Below are positions 49,301-62,000 of a stretch of 64,000 bases of DNA, piece after piece; position 1 is the first letter of the stretch; every line of letters starts with the position of its first letter. The notes beneath the pieces are model-generated. The model searched no databases. It was not told the DNA's origin and saw only the letters and a list, made by a program, of their open reading frames with translations. The position numbers and the translations under genes were made by a program. This stretch comes from Pontederia crassipes (Eukaryota > Streptophyta > Magnoliopsida > Commelinales > Pontederiaceae). The stretch spans positions 68,044,696-68,108,695 of the forward strand of contig CM060188.1 in assembly GCA_030549335.1 (NCBI GenBank), given 5' to 3'.

Positions 49301-50320
49301 ATGCTTTCGTGTCTGTTGATGCATGGTGAGATGATTGGGACGAAAAAATGGACTCGGGCAAAAATTTTCTGGGGAAGCAAAATTTCGCGCGCGCCTTTTA
49401 CTTGTGTTTTCAGCTAAGAAGGTCAAAAAACGTGAATTTTTTTACGCTGTCAAAAGATGCGAAATTTTTTACACTTTCGTCCCTGTTGATGCATGGTGAG
49501 ATGATTGGGATGAAAAAATGGATTCGGGTGAACATTTTCTGGGGGTGCAAAATTTCGCCCACGCGCCTTTTGGCGCCTTTTCTCGTGCTTTAATCCAAGA
49601 AGTCGAAAAACACGAAATTATTTACGCTGTCAAAAGATGCGAAATTTTCGACGCTTTCGTGCCTGTTGATGCATTGTAAGATGATTGGGACGAAAAAAAT
49701 GAAAAAAATGGACTCGGGAGAAAATTTTCTGGGGGTGCGAAATTTCGCGCGCACGCCTTTTACTCGTGTTTTCAGCCAACAAGGTCAAAAAACGTAAATT
49801 TTTTAACGCTGTCAAAAGATGCGAATTTTTCGACGCTTTCATGCCTGTTGATGCATGGAGAGATGATTGGGACGAAAAAATGGACTTGGGTGTAAATTTT
49901 CCGAGGGGCGAAATTTCGCGCACGCGCATTTTAATCGTGTTTTCAGTTAAGAAGGTCAAAAAATGCGAAATTTTTTACGCTTTCATGCCTGTTGATGCAT
50001 GGTGAGATGATTGGGACGAAAAAATGGACCCGGACAAAAATTTTCTGGGGAAGCAAAATTCCGCGTGCGCCTTTTACTTGTGTTTTCAGCTAAGAAGGTC
50101 AAAAAATGCGAATTTTTTTACGCTGTCAAAAGATGCGAAATTTTTTACGCTTTCTTGTCTGTTGATGCATGGTGAGATGATTGGGACGAAAAAATGGATT
50201 CGGGTGAACATTTTCTAGGGGTGCAAAATTTCGCCCACGCGCCTTTTGGCGCCTTTTCTCGTGTTTTCATCCAAGAAGGTCGAAAAATACGAAATTTTTT
50301 ACGTTGTCAAAAGATGCGAG
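43360..50320 (-). repeat. Satellite II sub-block marked by TGGGGAAGCGAAATT
   Basis: Monomers reading TTTTCTGGGGAAGCGAAATT (or GAAGCA) in place of GGGGGTGCGAAATT recur here: 43466, 43626, 43983 (TGGCGAAGCG), 45338, 45852, 47353, 48513, 49371 and 50045. I saw this form nowhere else in the window. The short monomer with CATGGGGACG is absent from this interval. Spacings are multiples of about 172 but not constant, so no single higher-order unit is claimed. Confidence 0.75.
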
Positions 50321-53300
50321 TTTTTCGACGCTTTCGTGCCTGTTGATGCATGGTGAGATGATTGGGACGAAAAAATGGACTCGGGTGAAAATTTTTCGGG
50401 AGTGCGAAATTTTGCGCGCGCGACTTTTACTCGTGTTTTCTGCCAAGAAGGTAAAAAAATGCAAAATTTTTTACGCTGTCAAAAGATGCAAAATTTTTGA
50501 CGATTTCCTGCCTGTTGATGCATAGTGATAAGTTTGGGACGAAAAAATGGACTCGGGCGAAAATTTTCTTCGGGTACGAAATTTCGCGCACGCCTTTTCG
50601 CACCTTTTACTTGTGTTTTTTGCCAAGAAGGTCAAAAGACGCGAAATTTTTGACACTGTCAAAAGATGTGAAATCTTCGACGCTTTCGTGCATGTTGATG
50701 GATGGGGACGAAAAAATGGAGTCAGGGATAACTTTTTCGGGGGTGCAAAATTTCACGCGCGCGGCTTTTACTCGTGTTTTCAACCAAGAAGGTAAAAAAA
50801 TGCGAATTTTTTTTACGCTATCAAAAGATGCAAAATTTTTTACGATTTCATGCCTGTTGATGCATGGTGAGATGATTGGGACGAAAAAATAGACTCGGGC
50901 GAAAATTTTTCGGGGGTGCGAAATTTCGTGCGCGCGGCTTTTACTCGTGTTTTCAGCCAAGAAGGTCAAAAAATGCAAAAATTTTTACGCTTCAAAAGAT
51001 GCAAAATTTTTTACGATTTCCTGCCTGTTGATGCATGGTGGGATAATTGGGACAAAAAATGGACTCGGGCGAAAATTTTCTGGGGGTGCGAAATTTCTCG
51101 CGCGCCTTTTCGCGCCTGTTACTCGTGTTTTTTGCCAAGAACGTCAAAAGACGCGAAATTTTTGACGCTATCGAAAGATGCGAAATTTTCAACACCTTTC
51201 GTGCATGTGGATGCATCGTTAGATGATTGAGTAAAAAAAATGGACTCGACAAAAATTTTTCGGCGGAGCAAAATTTAGCGAGTGCGCCTTTTCGCGCCTT
51301 TTACTCGTGTTCTCAGCCAAGAAGGTCAAAAGACGCGAAATTTTTGACGCTGTCAAAAGATGCAAAATTTTCAACGCTTTCGTGCATGTGGATGCATGGG
51401 GACAAAAAAATGGATTCGGGCGAAAATTTTCGGGTGGTGCAAAATTTCGCGCGCGCGGCTTTTACTCGTGTTTTCAGCCAAGAAGGTCAAAAAATGCAAA
51501 ATTTTTTACGGCATCAAAAGATGTGAGTTTTTCGATGCTTTCGTGTCTGTTGATGCATGGTGAGATGATTGGGATGAAAAAATGGACTCGGTCGAAAATT
51601 TTTCGGGGGTGCGAAATTTCGCGCACGCTCCTTTTACTCGTGTTTTCAGCCAAGAAGGTGAAAAAATGCAAAATTTGATTGGGACGCTCCTTTTACGCTG
51701 TCAAAAGATGCGAAATTTTTGCCGCTTTCATGCCTGTTGATGCATGGTGAGTTGATTGGGACGAAAAGATGGACTCGGGTGAAAGTTTTTCGGGGGTGCA
51801 AAATTTGGCCCGCGCTCCTTTTCATGTCTTTTACTCGTGTTTTCAGCCAAGAAAGTCAAAAGAAATGAAAATTTTGACGCTGTTAAAAGATGCGAAATCT
51901 TCGACGCTTTCGTGCATGTTGATGGATGGGGACGAAAAAACGGACTCAGGTAAAAATTTTCCGAGGGTGCGAAATTTTACGCGCGCGGCTTTTACTCGTG
52001 TTTTCATCCAAGAAGGTCAAAAAGCACGAAATTTTTTACGTTATCAAAAGATGTGAGTTTTTCGACGCTTTCGTGCCTGTTGATGCATGGTGAGATGATT
52101 GGGACGAAAAAATGGACTCGAGCGAAAATTTTTCGGGGGTGCGAAATTTCGCTGCGCGCGGCTTTTACTCGTGTTTTCAGCCAAGAAGGTCAAAAAATGT
52201 GAAATTTTTTACGCTGTCAAAAGATGCAAAATTATTGACGATTTCCTGCCTGTTGATGCATGGTGTGATGATTGGGACGAAAAAATGGACTCGGACGAAA
52301 ATTTTCTGGGGGTGCGAAATTTCGCGCGCGCCTTTTCGCACCTGTTACTCATGTTTTTTGCCAAGAAGGTCAAAAGACGCGAAATTTTTGACGCTGTCAA
52401 AAGATGCAAAATTTTCGATGCTTTCGTGCATGTGGATGCCTCGTTAGATGATTGGGTCGAAAAAATGGACTCGACGAAAATTTTTCGGGGGAGCAAAATT
52501 TCGCGCGTGCGCCTTTTCGCGCCTTTTACTCGTGTTCTCAGCCAAGAAGGTCAAAAGACGCGAAATTTTTGATGCTGTCAAAAGATGTGAAATTTTCAAT
52601 GCTTTCGTGCATGTTGATGCTTGGGGACGAAAAAATGGACTCGGGCGAAAATTTTCGGGTGGTGAAAAATTTTGCACGCGCGACTTTTACTCGTGCTTTC
52701 AGCCTAGAAGGTCAAAAAAATGCAAAATTTTTTATGGTGTCAAAAGATGCAAATTTTTTGATGCTTTCGTGTCTGTTGATGCATGGTGAGATGATTGAAA
52801 AAAAAATGGACTCGGGCAAAAATTTTTCGGGGGTGCGAAATTTTGCGCACGCTCCTTTTACTTGTGTTTTCAGCCAAGAAGGTGAAAAAATGCGAAATTT
52901 TTTACGCTATCAAAAGATGCGAAATTTTCGCCGCTTTCATGCCTGTTGATGCATGGTGAGTTGATTGGGACGAAAAATGGACTCGGGTGAAAGTTTTCCG
53001 AGGGTGCAAAATTTGGCCCGCGCGCCTTTACGTGTCTTTTACTCGTGTTTTCAGCCAAGAAGGTCAAAAGAAGCAAAATTTTTTACGCTGTCAAAAGATG
53101 CGAAAACTTCGACGCTTTCGTGCATGTTGATGGATGGGGACGAAAAAATGGACTGAGGTAAAAATTTTCCGGGGGTGCGAAATTTCACGCGCGTGGCTTT
53201 TACTCGTGTTTTCAGCCAAGGTCAAAAAGCACGAAATTTTTTACATTGTCAAAAGATGCAAGTTTTTCGACGCTTTCGTGCCTGTTGATGCATGGTGAGA

Positions 53301-55970
53301 TGATTGGGACGAAAAAATGGACTCGGGTGAAAATTTTTCGGGGGTGCGAAATTTCGCGCGCGTGACCTTTACTCGTGTTTTCAGCCAAGAAAGTCAAAAA
53401 ATGCGAAATTTTTTACGCTGTCAAAAGATGCAAAATTTTTGACGATTTCCTTCCTGTTGATGCGTGGTGAGATGATTGGGACGAAAAAATGGACTCGGGC
53501 GAAAATTTTCTAGGGGTGTGATACTTCGCGGACGCCTTTTCGTGCCTTTTACTCGTGTTTTTTGCCAAGAAGGTCAAAAGACGCGAAATTTTTGACGCTA
53601 TCAAAAGATGCAAATTTTTCGATGCTTTCGTGCATGTGGATGCATCGTTAGATGATTGAGTCGAAAAAATGGACTGGACGAAAATTTTTCGGGGGAGCGA
53701 AATTTCGCGCGTGCGCCTTTTACTCGTGTTTTCAGCAAAAAAGGTAAAAAGATGCGAAATTTTTGAGCTGTCAAAAGATGTGAAATTTTCAATGCTTTCG
53801 TGCATGTTGATGCCTGGGGACGAAAAAATGGACTCAGGCGAAAATTTTCGGGTGGTGCAAAATTTCGCGCACGTGGCTTTTACTCATGTTTTCAACCAAG
53901 AAGGTCAAAAGATGCGAAATTTTTTACGCTGTCCAAAGATGCAAAATTTTTGATGATTTCCTGCCTGTTGATGCATGGTGAGATGATTGGGACGAAAAAA
54001 TGGACTCGGACGAAAATTTTCTGGGGGTGCGAAATTTCGCGCGCCCCTTTTCGCGCCTTTTACTCGTGTTTTTTGCCAAGAAGGTCAAAAGATGCAAAAT
54101 TTTTTACGCTGTCAAAAGATGCAAAATTTTCGACGCTTTCGTGCTTGTCGATTCATGATGAGATGATTGGGTTGAAAAAGTGGACTCGACGAAAATTTTT
54201 CGGGGGAGCGAAATTTCGCGCGTGCGCCTTTTCGCGCCTTTCACTCGTGTTTTCAGTCAAGAAGGTCAAAAGACGCGAAATTTTTGACGCTGTCAAAAGA
54301 TGTGAAATTTTCAATGCTTTTCGTGCATGTTGATGCATGGGGACGAAAAAATGGACTCGGGCGAAAATTTTCGAGTGGTGCAAAATTTCGCGCGCGCAGC
54401 TTTTACTTGTGTTTTCAGCCAAGAAGGTCAAAAAATGGAATTTTTTTTATGATTTCATTCCAGTTGATGCATGGTGAGATGTTTGGGACAAAAAAATAGA
54501 CTCGAGCGAAAATTTTTTGGGGGTACGAAATTTCGCGCGCGCCTTTTCGCGCCTGTTTTTTGCCAAGAAGGTCAAGAGTCGCGAAATTTTTTACCCTGTC
54601 AAAAGATGCAAAATTTTTGACGCTTTCGTGCATGTGGATGCCTCGTTAGATGATTGGGTCAAAAAAATGGACTCGATGAAAATTTTCGGGGGAGCGAAAT
54701 TTCGCGTGTGCGCCTTTTCGCGCCTTTTACTCGTGTTTTCAGCCAAGAAGGTCAAAAGATGCGAAATTTTTGACGTTGTCAAAAGATGTGAAATTTTCAA
54801 TGATTTCGTGCATGTTGATGCATGGGGACGAAAAAATGGACTCGGGCAAAAATTTTCGGGTGGTGCAAAATTTCGCCTGCGCGGCTTTTACTCATGTTTT
54901 TCAGCCAAGAAGGTCAAAAAATGCGAAATTTTTTATGGTGTCAAAAGATGCGAGTTTTTCGATGCTTTCGTGTCTCTTGATGCATGGTGAAATGATTGGG
55001 ACGAAAAAATGGACTCGGGCAAAAATTTTTTGAGGGTGCGAAATTTCGCGCACGCTCCTTTTACTCGTGTTTTCAGCCAAGAAGGTGAAAAAATGCGAAA
55101 TTTTTTACGCTGTCAAAAGATGCGAAATTTTCGCCGCTTTCATGCCTATTGATGCATGGTGAGTTGATTAGGACGAAAAAATGGACTCGGGTGAAAGTTT
55201 TCCGAGGGTGCAAAATTTGGCCCGCGCACCTTTTCGTGTCTTACTCGTGTTTTCAGCCAAGAAGGTCAAAAGATGCAAAATTTTTGACGTTGTCAAAAGA
55301 TGCAAAATCTTTGATGCTTTCGTGCATGCTGATGGATGGGTACGAAAAATGGACTCAGGTAAAACTTTTCCGGGGGTGCAAAATTTCACGCGCGCTGCTT
55401 TTACTCGTGTTTTCAGCCAAGAAGGTCAAAAAGTACGAAATTTTTTACATTGTCATAAGATGCAAGTTTTTCGATGCTTTCGTGCCTGTTGATGCATGGT
55501 GAGATGATTGGGACGAAAAAATGGACTCGGGCGAAAATTTTTTGGGGGTGCGAAATTTCGCTGCGCGCGACCTTTACTCGTGTTTTCAGCCAAGAAGGTC
55601 AAAAAATGCGAAATTTTTTACGCTATCAAAAGATGCAAAATTTTTGACGATTTCCTGCCTATTGATGCATGGTGAGATAATTGGGACGAAAAAATGGACT
55701 CGGGCGAAAATTTTCTGGGGGTGCGATATTTCGCGGATGCCTTTTCGCCCCTTTTACTCGTGTTTTTTGCCAAGAAGGTCAAAAGACGCGAAATTTTTGA
55801 CGCTGTCAAAAGATGCAAAATTTTTTATGCTTTCGTGCATGTGGATGCATCGTTAGATGATTGGGTCGAAAAAATGGACTCGACGAAAATTTTTCGGGGG
55901 AGCGAAATTTCGCGCGTGCGCCTTTTCGAGCCTTTTACTCGTGCTTTCAGCCAAGAAGGTCAAAAGATGC
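50320..55970 (-). repeat. Seven-monomer higher-order repeat, about 1205 bp
   Basis: GTTAGATGATTG occurs at 51218, 52443, 53647, 54645 and 55852, spacings 1225, 1204, 998 and 1207. GTTGATGGATGG occurs near 50697, 51921, 53127 and 55330, and GCAAAATTTGGCCCGCGC near 51797, 53007 and 55211, in agreement with one unit (53.65-54.65 kb) having lost a piece that carries these markers. Seven monomers of 172 would be 1204 bp. At 51672 an odd patch joins TTTGATTGGGACG, CTCCTTTTAC and GCTGTCAAAAG from separate parts of the monomer. Confidence 0.88.
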
Positions 55971-56064
55971 GAAATTTTTTCGAGCCTTTTACTCGTGTTT
56001 TTGAGTCAACTTGCACGAAATTTTTTTGTCCCAATGATCTCACCATGCATCAACTTGCACGAAA
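55919..56064. other. Inversion junction between satellite blocks II and III
   Basis: Satellite runs in - orientation up to CCTTTTACTCGTGTTTTT at about 56002 and in + orientation from TTTTGTCCCAATGATCTCACC at about 56023. TTTTCGAGCCTTTTACTCGTG occurs twice, at 55923 and 55977. TCAACTTGCACGAAA, an otherwise rare reading of the monomer, occurs at 56006-56020 and again at 56050-56064. So each side of the switch carries a short local duplication, as replication template switching would leave. Confidence 0.85.
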
Positions 56065-59000
56065 GCGTCGAAAATTTTGCATCTTTTTACTGCGTAAAAT
56101 TTTTTACATTTTTTGACCTTCTTGGCTGAAAACACGAGTAAAAGGCGCACGCGCTAAATTTCTCACTCCAGGAAAACTTTCACCCGAGTCCATTTTTTCG
56201 TCACAATAATCTCACCATAAATCAACAGGCATGAAAGCATTGAACATTTTGCACCTTTTGACAGCGTAAAAAATTTCACATTTTTTTATCTTCTTGGCTA
56301 AAAACACGAGTGAAAGGCGCGCGCGAAATTTCGCACCCCCAGAAAATTTTCGCCCGAGTCCATTTTTTCGTCCCCATGCATCAACATGCACGAAAATATT
56401 AAAAATTTTGCATCTTTTGACTGCATCAAAAATTTCGCGTCTTTTGACCTTCTTGGCTCAAAACACGAGTAAAAGGCGCGAAAAGGTGCACGCACGAAAT
56501 TTCGCACCCCCGAAAAATTTTCGTCCGAGTCCAATTTTTTGTCCCAATCATCTCACCATGCAATCAACAAGCATGAAAGCATCGGAAATTTCGCATCTTT
56601 TGACAGCGTTAGAAATTTCGCGTCTTTAGACCTTCTTGGTTGAAAACACGAGTAAAAGGCGCGCGCGCGAAATTTGGCACCCCCGGAATACTTTCACCCG
56701 AGTCCATTTTTTCGTCCCAATCATCTCACCATGCATCGACAGGCACGAAAGCATTGAAAATTTTGCATCTTTTGACATCGTAAAAAATTTCGCATTTTTT
56801 GACCTTCTTGGCTGAAAACACGAGTAAAAGGCGCCCTCGTGAAATTTCGCACCCTCAGAATACTTTCGCCCGAGTCCATTTTTTCCTCCCAATCATCTCA
56901 TCATGCATCAACAGGCATGAAAGCGTCGAAAATTTCGCAACTTTTGACAGTGTAAAAAATTTCGCATTTTTTGACCTTCTTGGCTGAAAACACGCGTAAA
57001 AGGCATTGAAAATTTTGCATCTTTTGACAGCGTCAAAAATTTCGCGTCTTTTGACCTGCTTGGCTGAAAACACGAGTACAAGGCGCAAAAAGGCGCACGC
57101 GCGAAATTTCGCACCCCCAAAAAATTTTCGCCCGAGTCCATTTTTTTCGTCCCCATGCATCAACATGCACGAAAGCATTGAAAATTTCACATCTTTTGAC
57201 AGCGTCAAAAATTTCGCGTCTTTTGACCTTCTTGGCTGAAAACATGAGTAAAAGGCGCGAAAAGGCGCACGCGCGAAATTTTGGTTCAAGTCCATTTTTT
57301 CGTCCCAATCACCTCACCATGCATCAACATTTACGAAAGCGTTGAGAATTTCACATCTTTTGACAGCGTAAAAAATTTCACATTTTTTGACCTTCTTGGC
57401 TGAAAACACGAGTAAAAGTCGCGCTCGCGAAATTTCGCACCCCCAATAAATTTTCACCCGAGTCCATTTTTTCGTCCCAATCATCTCACCATGCATCAAC
57501 AGGCACGAAAGCGTCGAAAATTTCACATCTTTTGACTGCGTAAATTTTTTTGCGTTTTTTGACCTTCTTGGCTGAAAACACGAATAAAAGGCGCACGCGC
57601 GAAATTTTGCACCCCCGAAAAACTTTCACCCGAGTCCAATTTTTCGTCGCAATCATCTCACCACGAATCAACAGGCATGAAAGCGTCGGACATTTCGCAT
57701 CTTTTCACAGCGTAAAAAATTTCACATTTTTTGACCTCCTTGGCTGAAAACACGAGTGAAAGGCGCGCGAAATTTCGCACCCCCAGAAAATTTTCGCCCA
57801 AGTCCATTTTTTCTTCCCCATGCACGAAAACATTGAAAATTTTGCATCTTTTGACTGCGTCAAAAATTTCGCGTCTTTTGACCTTCTTGGTCGAAAACAC
57901 GAGTAAAAGGCGCGAAAAGGCACACGTACGAAATTTCGCACCCCCGAAAAATTTCGTCCGAGTCCAATTTTTCGTCCCAATCATCTCACCATGCATCAAC
58001 ATGTACGAAAGCGTCGAAAATTTCTCATCTTTTGACTGCATTAGAAATTTCGCGTCTTTTGACCTTCTTGGTTGAAAACACGAGCAAAAGGCGCGCTCAC
58101 GAAATTTTGCACCCCCGGAATACTTTCACCCGAGTCCATTTTTTTGTCCCAATCATCTCACCATGCATCAACATGCATGAAAGCGTTGAAAATTTTGCAT
58201 CTTTTGACTGCGTAAAAAATTGTGTTTTTTGACCTTCTTCGCTGAAAACACGAGTAAAAGGCGCGCGCGAAATTTCGCACGCCGGAAAACTTTCACCCAA
58301 GTCCATTTTTTCGTCACAATGATCTCACCATGCATCAACCGGCACGAAATCGTCAAAAATTTCACATCTTTTGACTACGTAAAAAATTTCGCATTTTTTG
58401 ACCTTCTTGGCTGAAAACACGAGTAAAAGACACGCGCGCGAAATTTCGCACCCCCAGAAAATTTTCGCCCGAGTCCGTTTTTACGTCCCATGGATCAACA
58501 TCCACGAAAGCATTGAAAATTTTGCAACTATTGACTACGTCAAAAATTTTGCATGAAAAGGCACGAAAATTGGTAAAAGGGTAAAAGGCGCGAAAAGGCG
58601 TGAAAATGGGTAAAAGGCGCGAAAAGGCGCACGAGCAAAATTTTGGGTAAATTTTGGGTAAAAGACTACGTCGACTATTGACCTTCTTGGCTGAAAATGG
58701 GTAAAAGGCGCGAAAAGGCGCACGAGCGAAATTTTGCACCCCCAAAAATTTTCGTCCGAGTCCATTTTTTCGTTCCAATCATCTCACCATTTATTAACAT
58801 GCACGAAAGCGTCGAAAATTTTACATCTTTTGACAGCGTCAGAATTTTCGCGTCTTTTGACCTTCTTCGCTGAAAAAATGAGTAAAATACGCAAAATGGT
58901 GGGCGCGCAAAATTTTCCACCCCCGGAATACTTTCACCCGAGTCTATTTTTTTGTCTCAATCATCTCACCCTGCATCAATAGGGACGAAAGCGACGAAAA

Positions 59001-62000
59001 TTTCGCATCTTTTGACAGCGTAAAAAATTTCGCATTTTTTGACCTTCTTGGCTGAAAACACGAGTAAAAGGCGCGCGCGTGAAATTTCGCACCCCCGGAA
59101 TACTTTCACCCGAGTCCATTTTTTTGTCCCAATCATCTCACCAAGCATCAACAGGCACGAAAGCGTCGAAAATTTCGCATCTTCTGACAGCGTAAAATTT
59201 TTTGCATTTTTTTACCTTGTTGGCTGAAAACACGAGTAAAAGGCGCGCGCGCAAAATTTCGCACCCCCAGAAAATTTTCACCCGAGTCCATTTTTTCATC
59301 ACAATCATCTCACCATGCATCAACAGGCAAGAAAGTGTAAAAAAATTCACATCTTTTGACAGCGTAAAAAATTTCGCATTTTTTGAACTTCTTGGCTGAA
59401 ACTACAAGTAAAAGGTGCGCGCGCGAAATTTTGCACCCCCGAAAAATTTTCACCCGAGTCCGTTTTTCATCCCAATTATCTCCCCATGCATCAACAGGCA
59501 CGAAAGCGTAAAAAATTTTGCATCTTTTGAAAGCGTAAAAAATTTCCCATTTTTGGACCTTCTTGGTTGAAAACACGAGTAAAAGGCGCGCGCGCGAAAT
59601 TTCGCACCCCCAGAAAATTTTCGCCCGAGTCCATTTTTTTGTCCCCATGTATCAACATGCACGAAAGCATTGAAAATTTCGCATCTGTTGACAGCGTAAA
59701 AAATTTCGCGTCTTTTGATCTTCTTGGCTAAAAACAAGGGTAAAAGGCGCGAAAAGACGCACGCACAAAATTTCGCAACCCCGGAAATTTTTTGTCCAAG
59801 TCCATTTTTTTGTCCCAGTCATCTCACCATGCATCAACATGTACAAAAGCATAAAAAATTTTGCATCCTTTGACAGTGTTAGAAATTTCGCATCTTTTGA
59901 CCTTCTTGGATGAAAATATGAGTAAAAGACGAAAAAAGGCGCACGCGTGAAATTTCGCAACTCCGGAAAACTTTCGTTCGAGTCCATTTTTTTGTCCCAA
60001 TCATCTCACCATGCATCAACATGCACGAAAGCGTCGAAAATTTTGCATCCTTTGACAGCGTCAGAAATTTTGCTCCTTTTGACCTTTTTGGCTGAAAACA
60101 CGAGTAAAAGGCGCGAAGAGGCGCGCGTGCGAACTTTTGCACCCCCGGAATACTTTCACTCGAGTCCATTTTTTCGTCCCAATCATCTCACCATGCATCA
60201 ACAGTCACGAAAGCGTCAAAAATTTTGCATATTTTGACAGCATAAAAAATTTCGTGTTTTTTGACCTTCTTGGCTGAAAACACACAAAGGCGCGCGCGCG
60301 AAATTTCGCACCCCTAGAAAATTTTCGCCCGAGTCCATTTTTTCATCCCCATGCATCAACATGCACGAAAGCATTGAAAATTTTGCATCTTTTGACAGCG
60401 TCAAAAATTTCGCGACTTTTGACCTTCTTGGCTGAAAACACGAGTAAAAGGCGCGAAAAGGCGCACGCGCGAAATTTCGCACCTCCGAAAGATTTTCGTC
60501 CAGGTCCATTTTTTTGTCCCAATCATCTCACCGTGCATCAACATGCACGAAAGTGTCGAAAATTTCTCATCTTTTGACAGTATCAGAAATTTCACGTATT
60601 TTGACCTTCTTGGAAGAAAACACGAGCAAAAGGCGCGAAAAGGCGCACGCGCGAAATTTCGCCCCCCAAAAAATTTCGCACCCCATTTTTTCGTCTCAAT
60701 TATCTCAAAAATTTCGCATCAACATGTACGAAACCATCGAAAATTTCGCAATTTGACAGCGTCAGAAATTGCGCGTCTTTTGACCTTCTTGGCTGAAAAC
60801 ACGAGTAAAAGACGCGAAAAGGCGCACGCGCGAAATTTTGCACCCCCGGAAAATTTTCGACCGAGTCCAATTTTTCGTCCAAATCATCTCACCATGCATC
60901 AACATGCACAAAAGCGTCGAAAATTTCGCATCTTTTGACAACGTGAAAAATTGCGCGTCGTTTGACCTTCTTGGCTGAAAACACGAGTAAAAGGCGAAAA
61001 AGGCGCGCGCGCGAAATTTTGCACCCCCAGAATAATTTCACTCGAGTCCATTTTTTCGTCCCAATCATCTCACCATGCATCAACAGGCTAAAGCGTCGAA
61101 AATTTTGCATCTTTTGACAGCGTAAAAAAATTCTCATTTTTTGACCTTCTTGGCTGAAAACATGAGTAAAAGGCGCGCGCGCGAAATTTCGCACCCCCAG
61201 AAAATTTTTGCCCGAGTCCATTTTTTCGTCCTCATGCATCAACGTGCATGAAAGCATTGAAAATTTTGCATCTTTTGATAGTGTCAAAAATTTCGCATCT
61301 TTTGACCTTCTTGGCTGAAAACACGAGTAAAAGGCGCGAAAAGGCGCACGTGCGAAATTTCGCACCCCCTAAAAATTTTCGTCCAAGTCTATTTTTTCGT
61401 CCCAATCAACTCATCGTGCATCAACATGCACGAAAACGTCGAAAATTTTGCTTCTTTTGACAACGTCAGAAATTCGCCTCTTTTGACCTTCTTGGCTGAA
61501 AACACGAGTAAAAGGCGCACGCGCGAAATTTCGCACCCCCAGAAAATGTTTGCCCGAGTCCGTTTTTTCGTCCCCATGCATCAACATGCACGAAAGCATT
61601 GAAAATTTTGCATCTTTTGACAGCGTCAGAAATTTCGCGTCTTTTGACCTTCTTGGCTAAAAACACGAGTAAAAGGCGCGAAAATGCGCATGCGCGAAAT
61701 TTCGCACCCCCGGAAAATTTTCGTCCAAGTCCATTTTTTTTCCCAATCATCTCACCGTGCATCAACATGCACGAAAGCGTCGAAAATTTCCCATCTTTTG
61801 ACAACATGAAAAATTTTGCGTCTTTAGACCTTCTTGGCTGAAAACACGAGTAAAAGACGAACGCGCGAAATTTTTGCACCCCTGGAAAACTTTAACCCGA
61901 GTCCATTTTTTCATCCCAATCATCTCACCATGCATCAACGGGCATGAAAGCGTAAAAAATTTCGCATCTTTTGACAACGTAAAAAATTTCGCATTTTTTG

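Larger units (their letters stand above)
22908..56005 (-). repeat. Satellite block II: about 190 monomers, inverted relative to blocks I and III
   Basis: The landmarks of block I are present as reverse complements and in reverse order, for example TTTTCAGCCAAGAAGGTCAA, TTTTTTACGCTGTCAAAAGA, GATGCATGGTGAGATGATTG and GGACTCGGGCGAAAATTTTC. Adjacent copies such as 35423/35595 are 172 bp apart. The block is one uninterrupted satellite run of about 33 kb but contains several distinct sub-blocks, listed separately. Frames of 60-222 codons occur on both strands and change frame with each monomer; none looks like a conserved protein. Confidence 0.96.
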
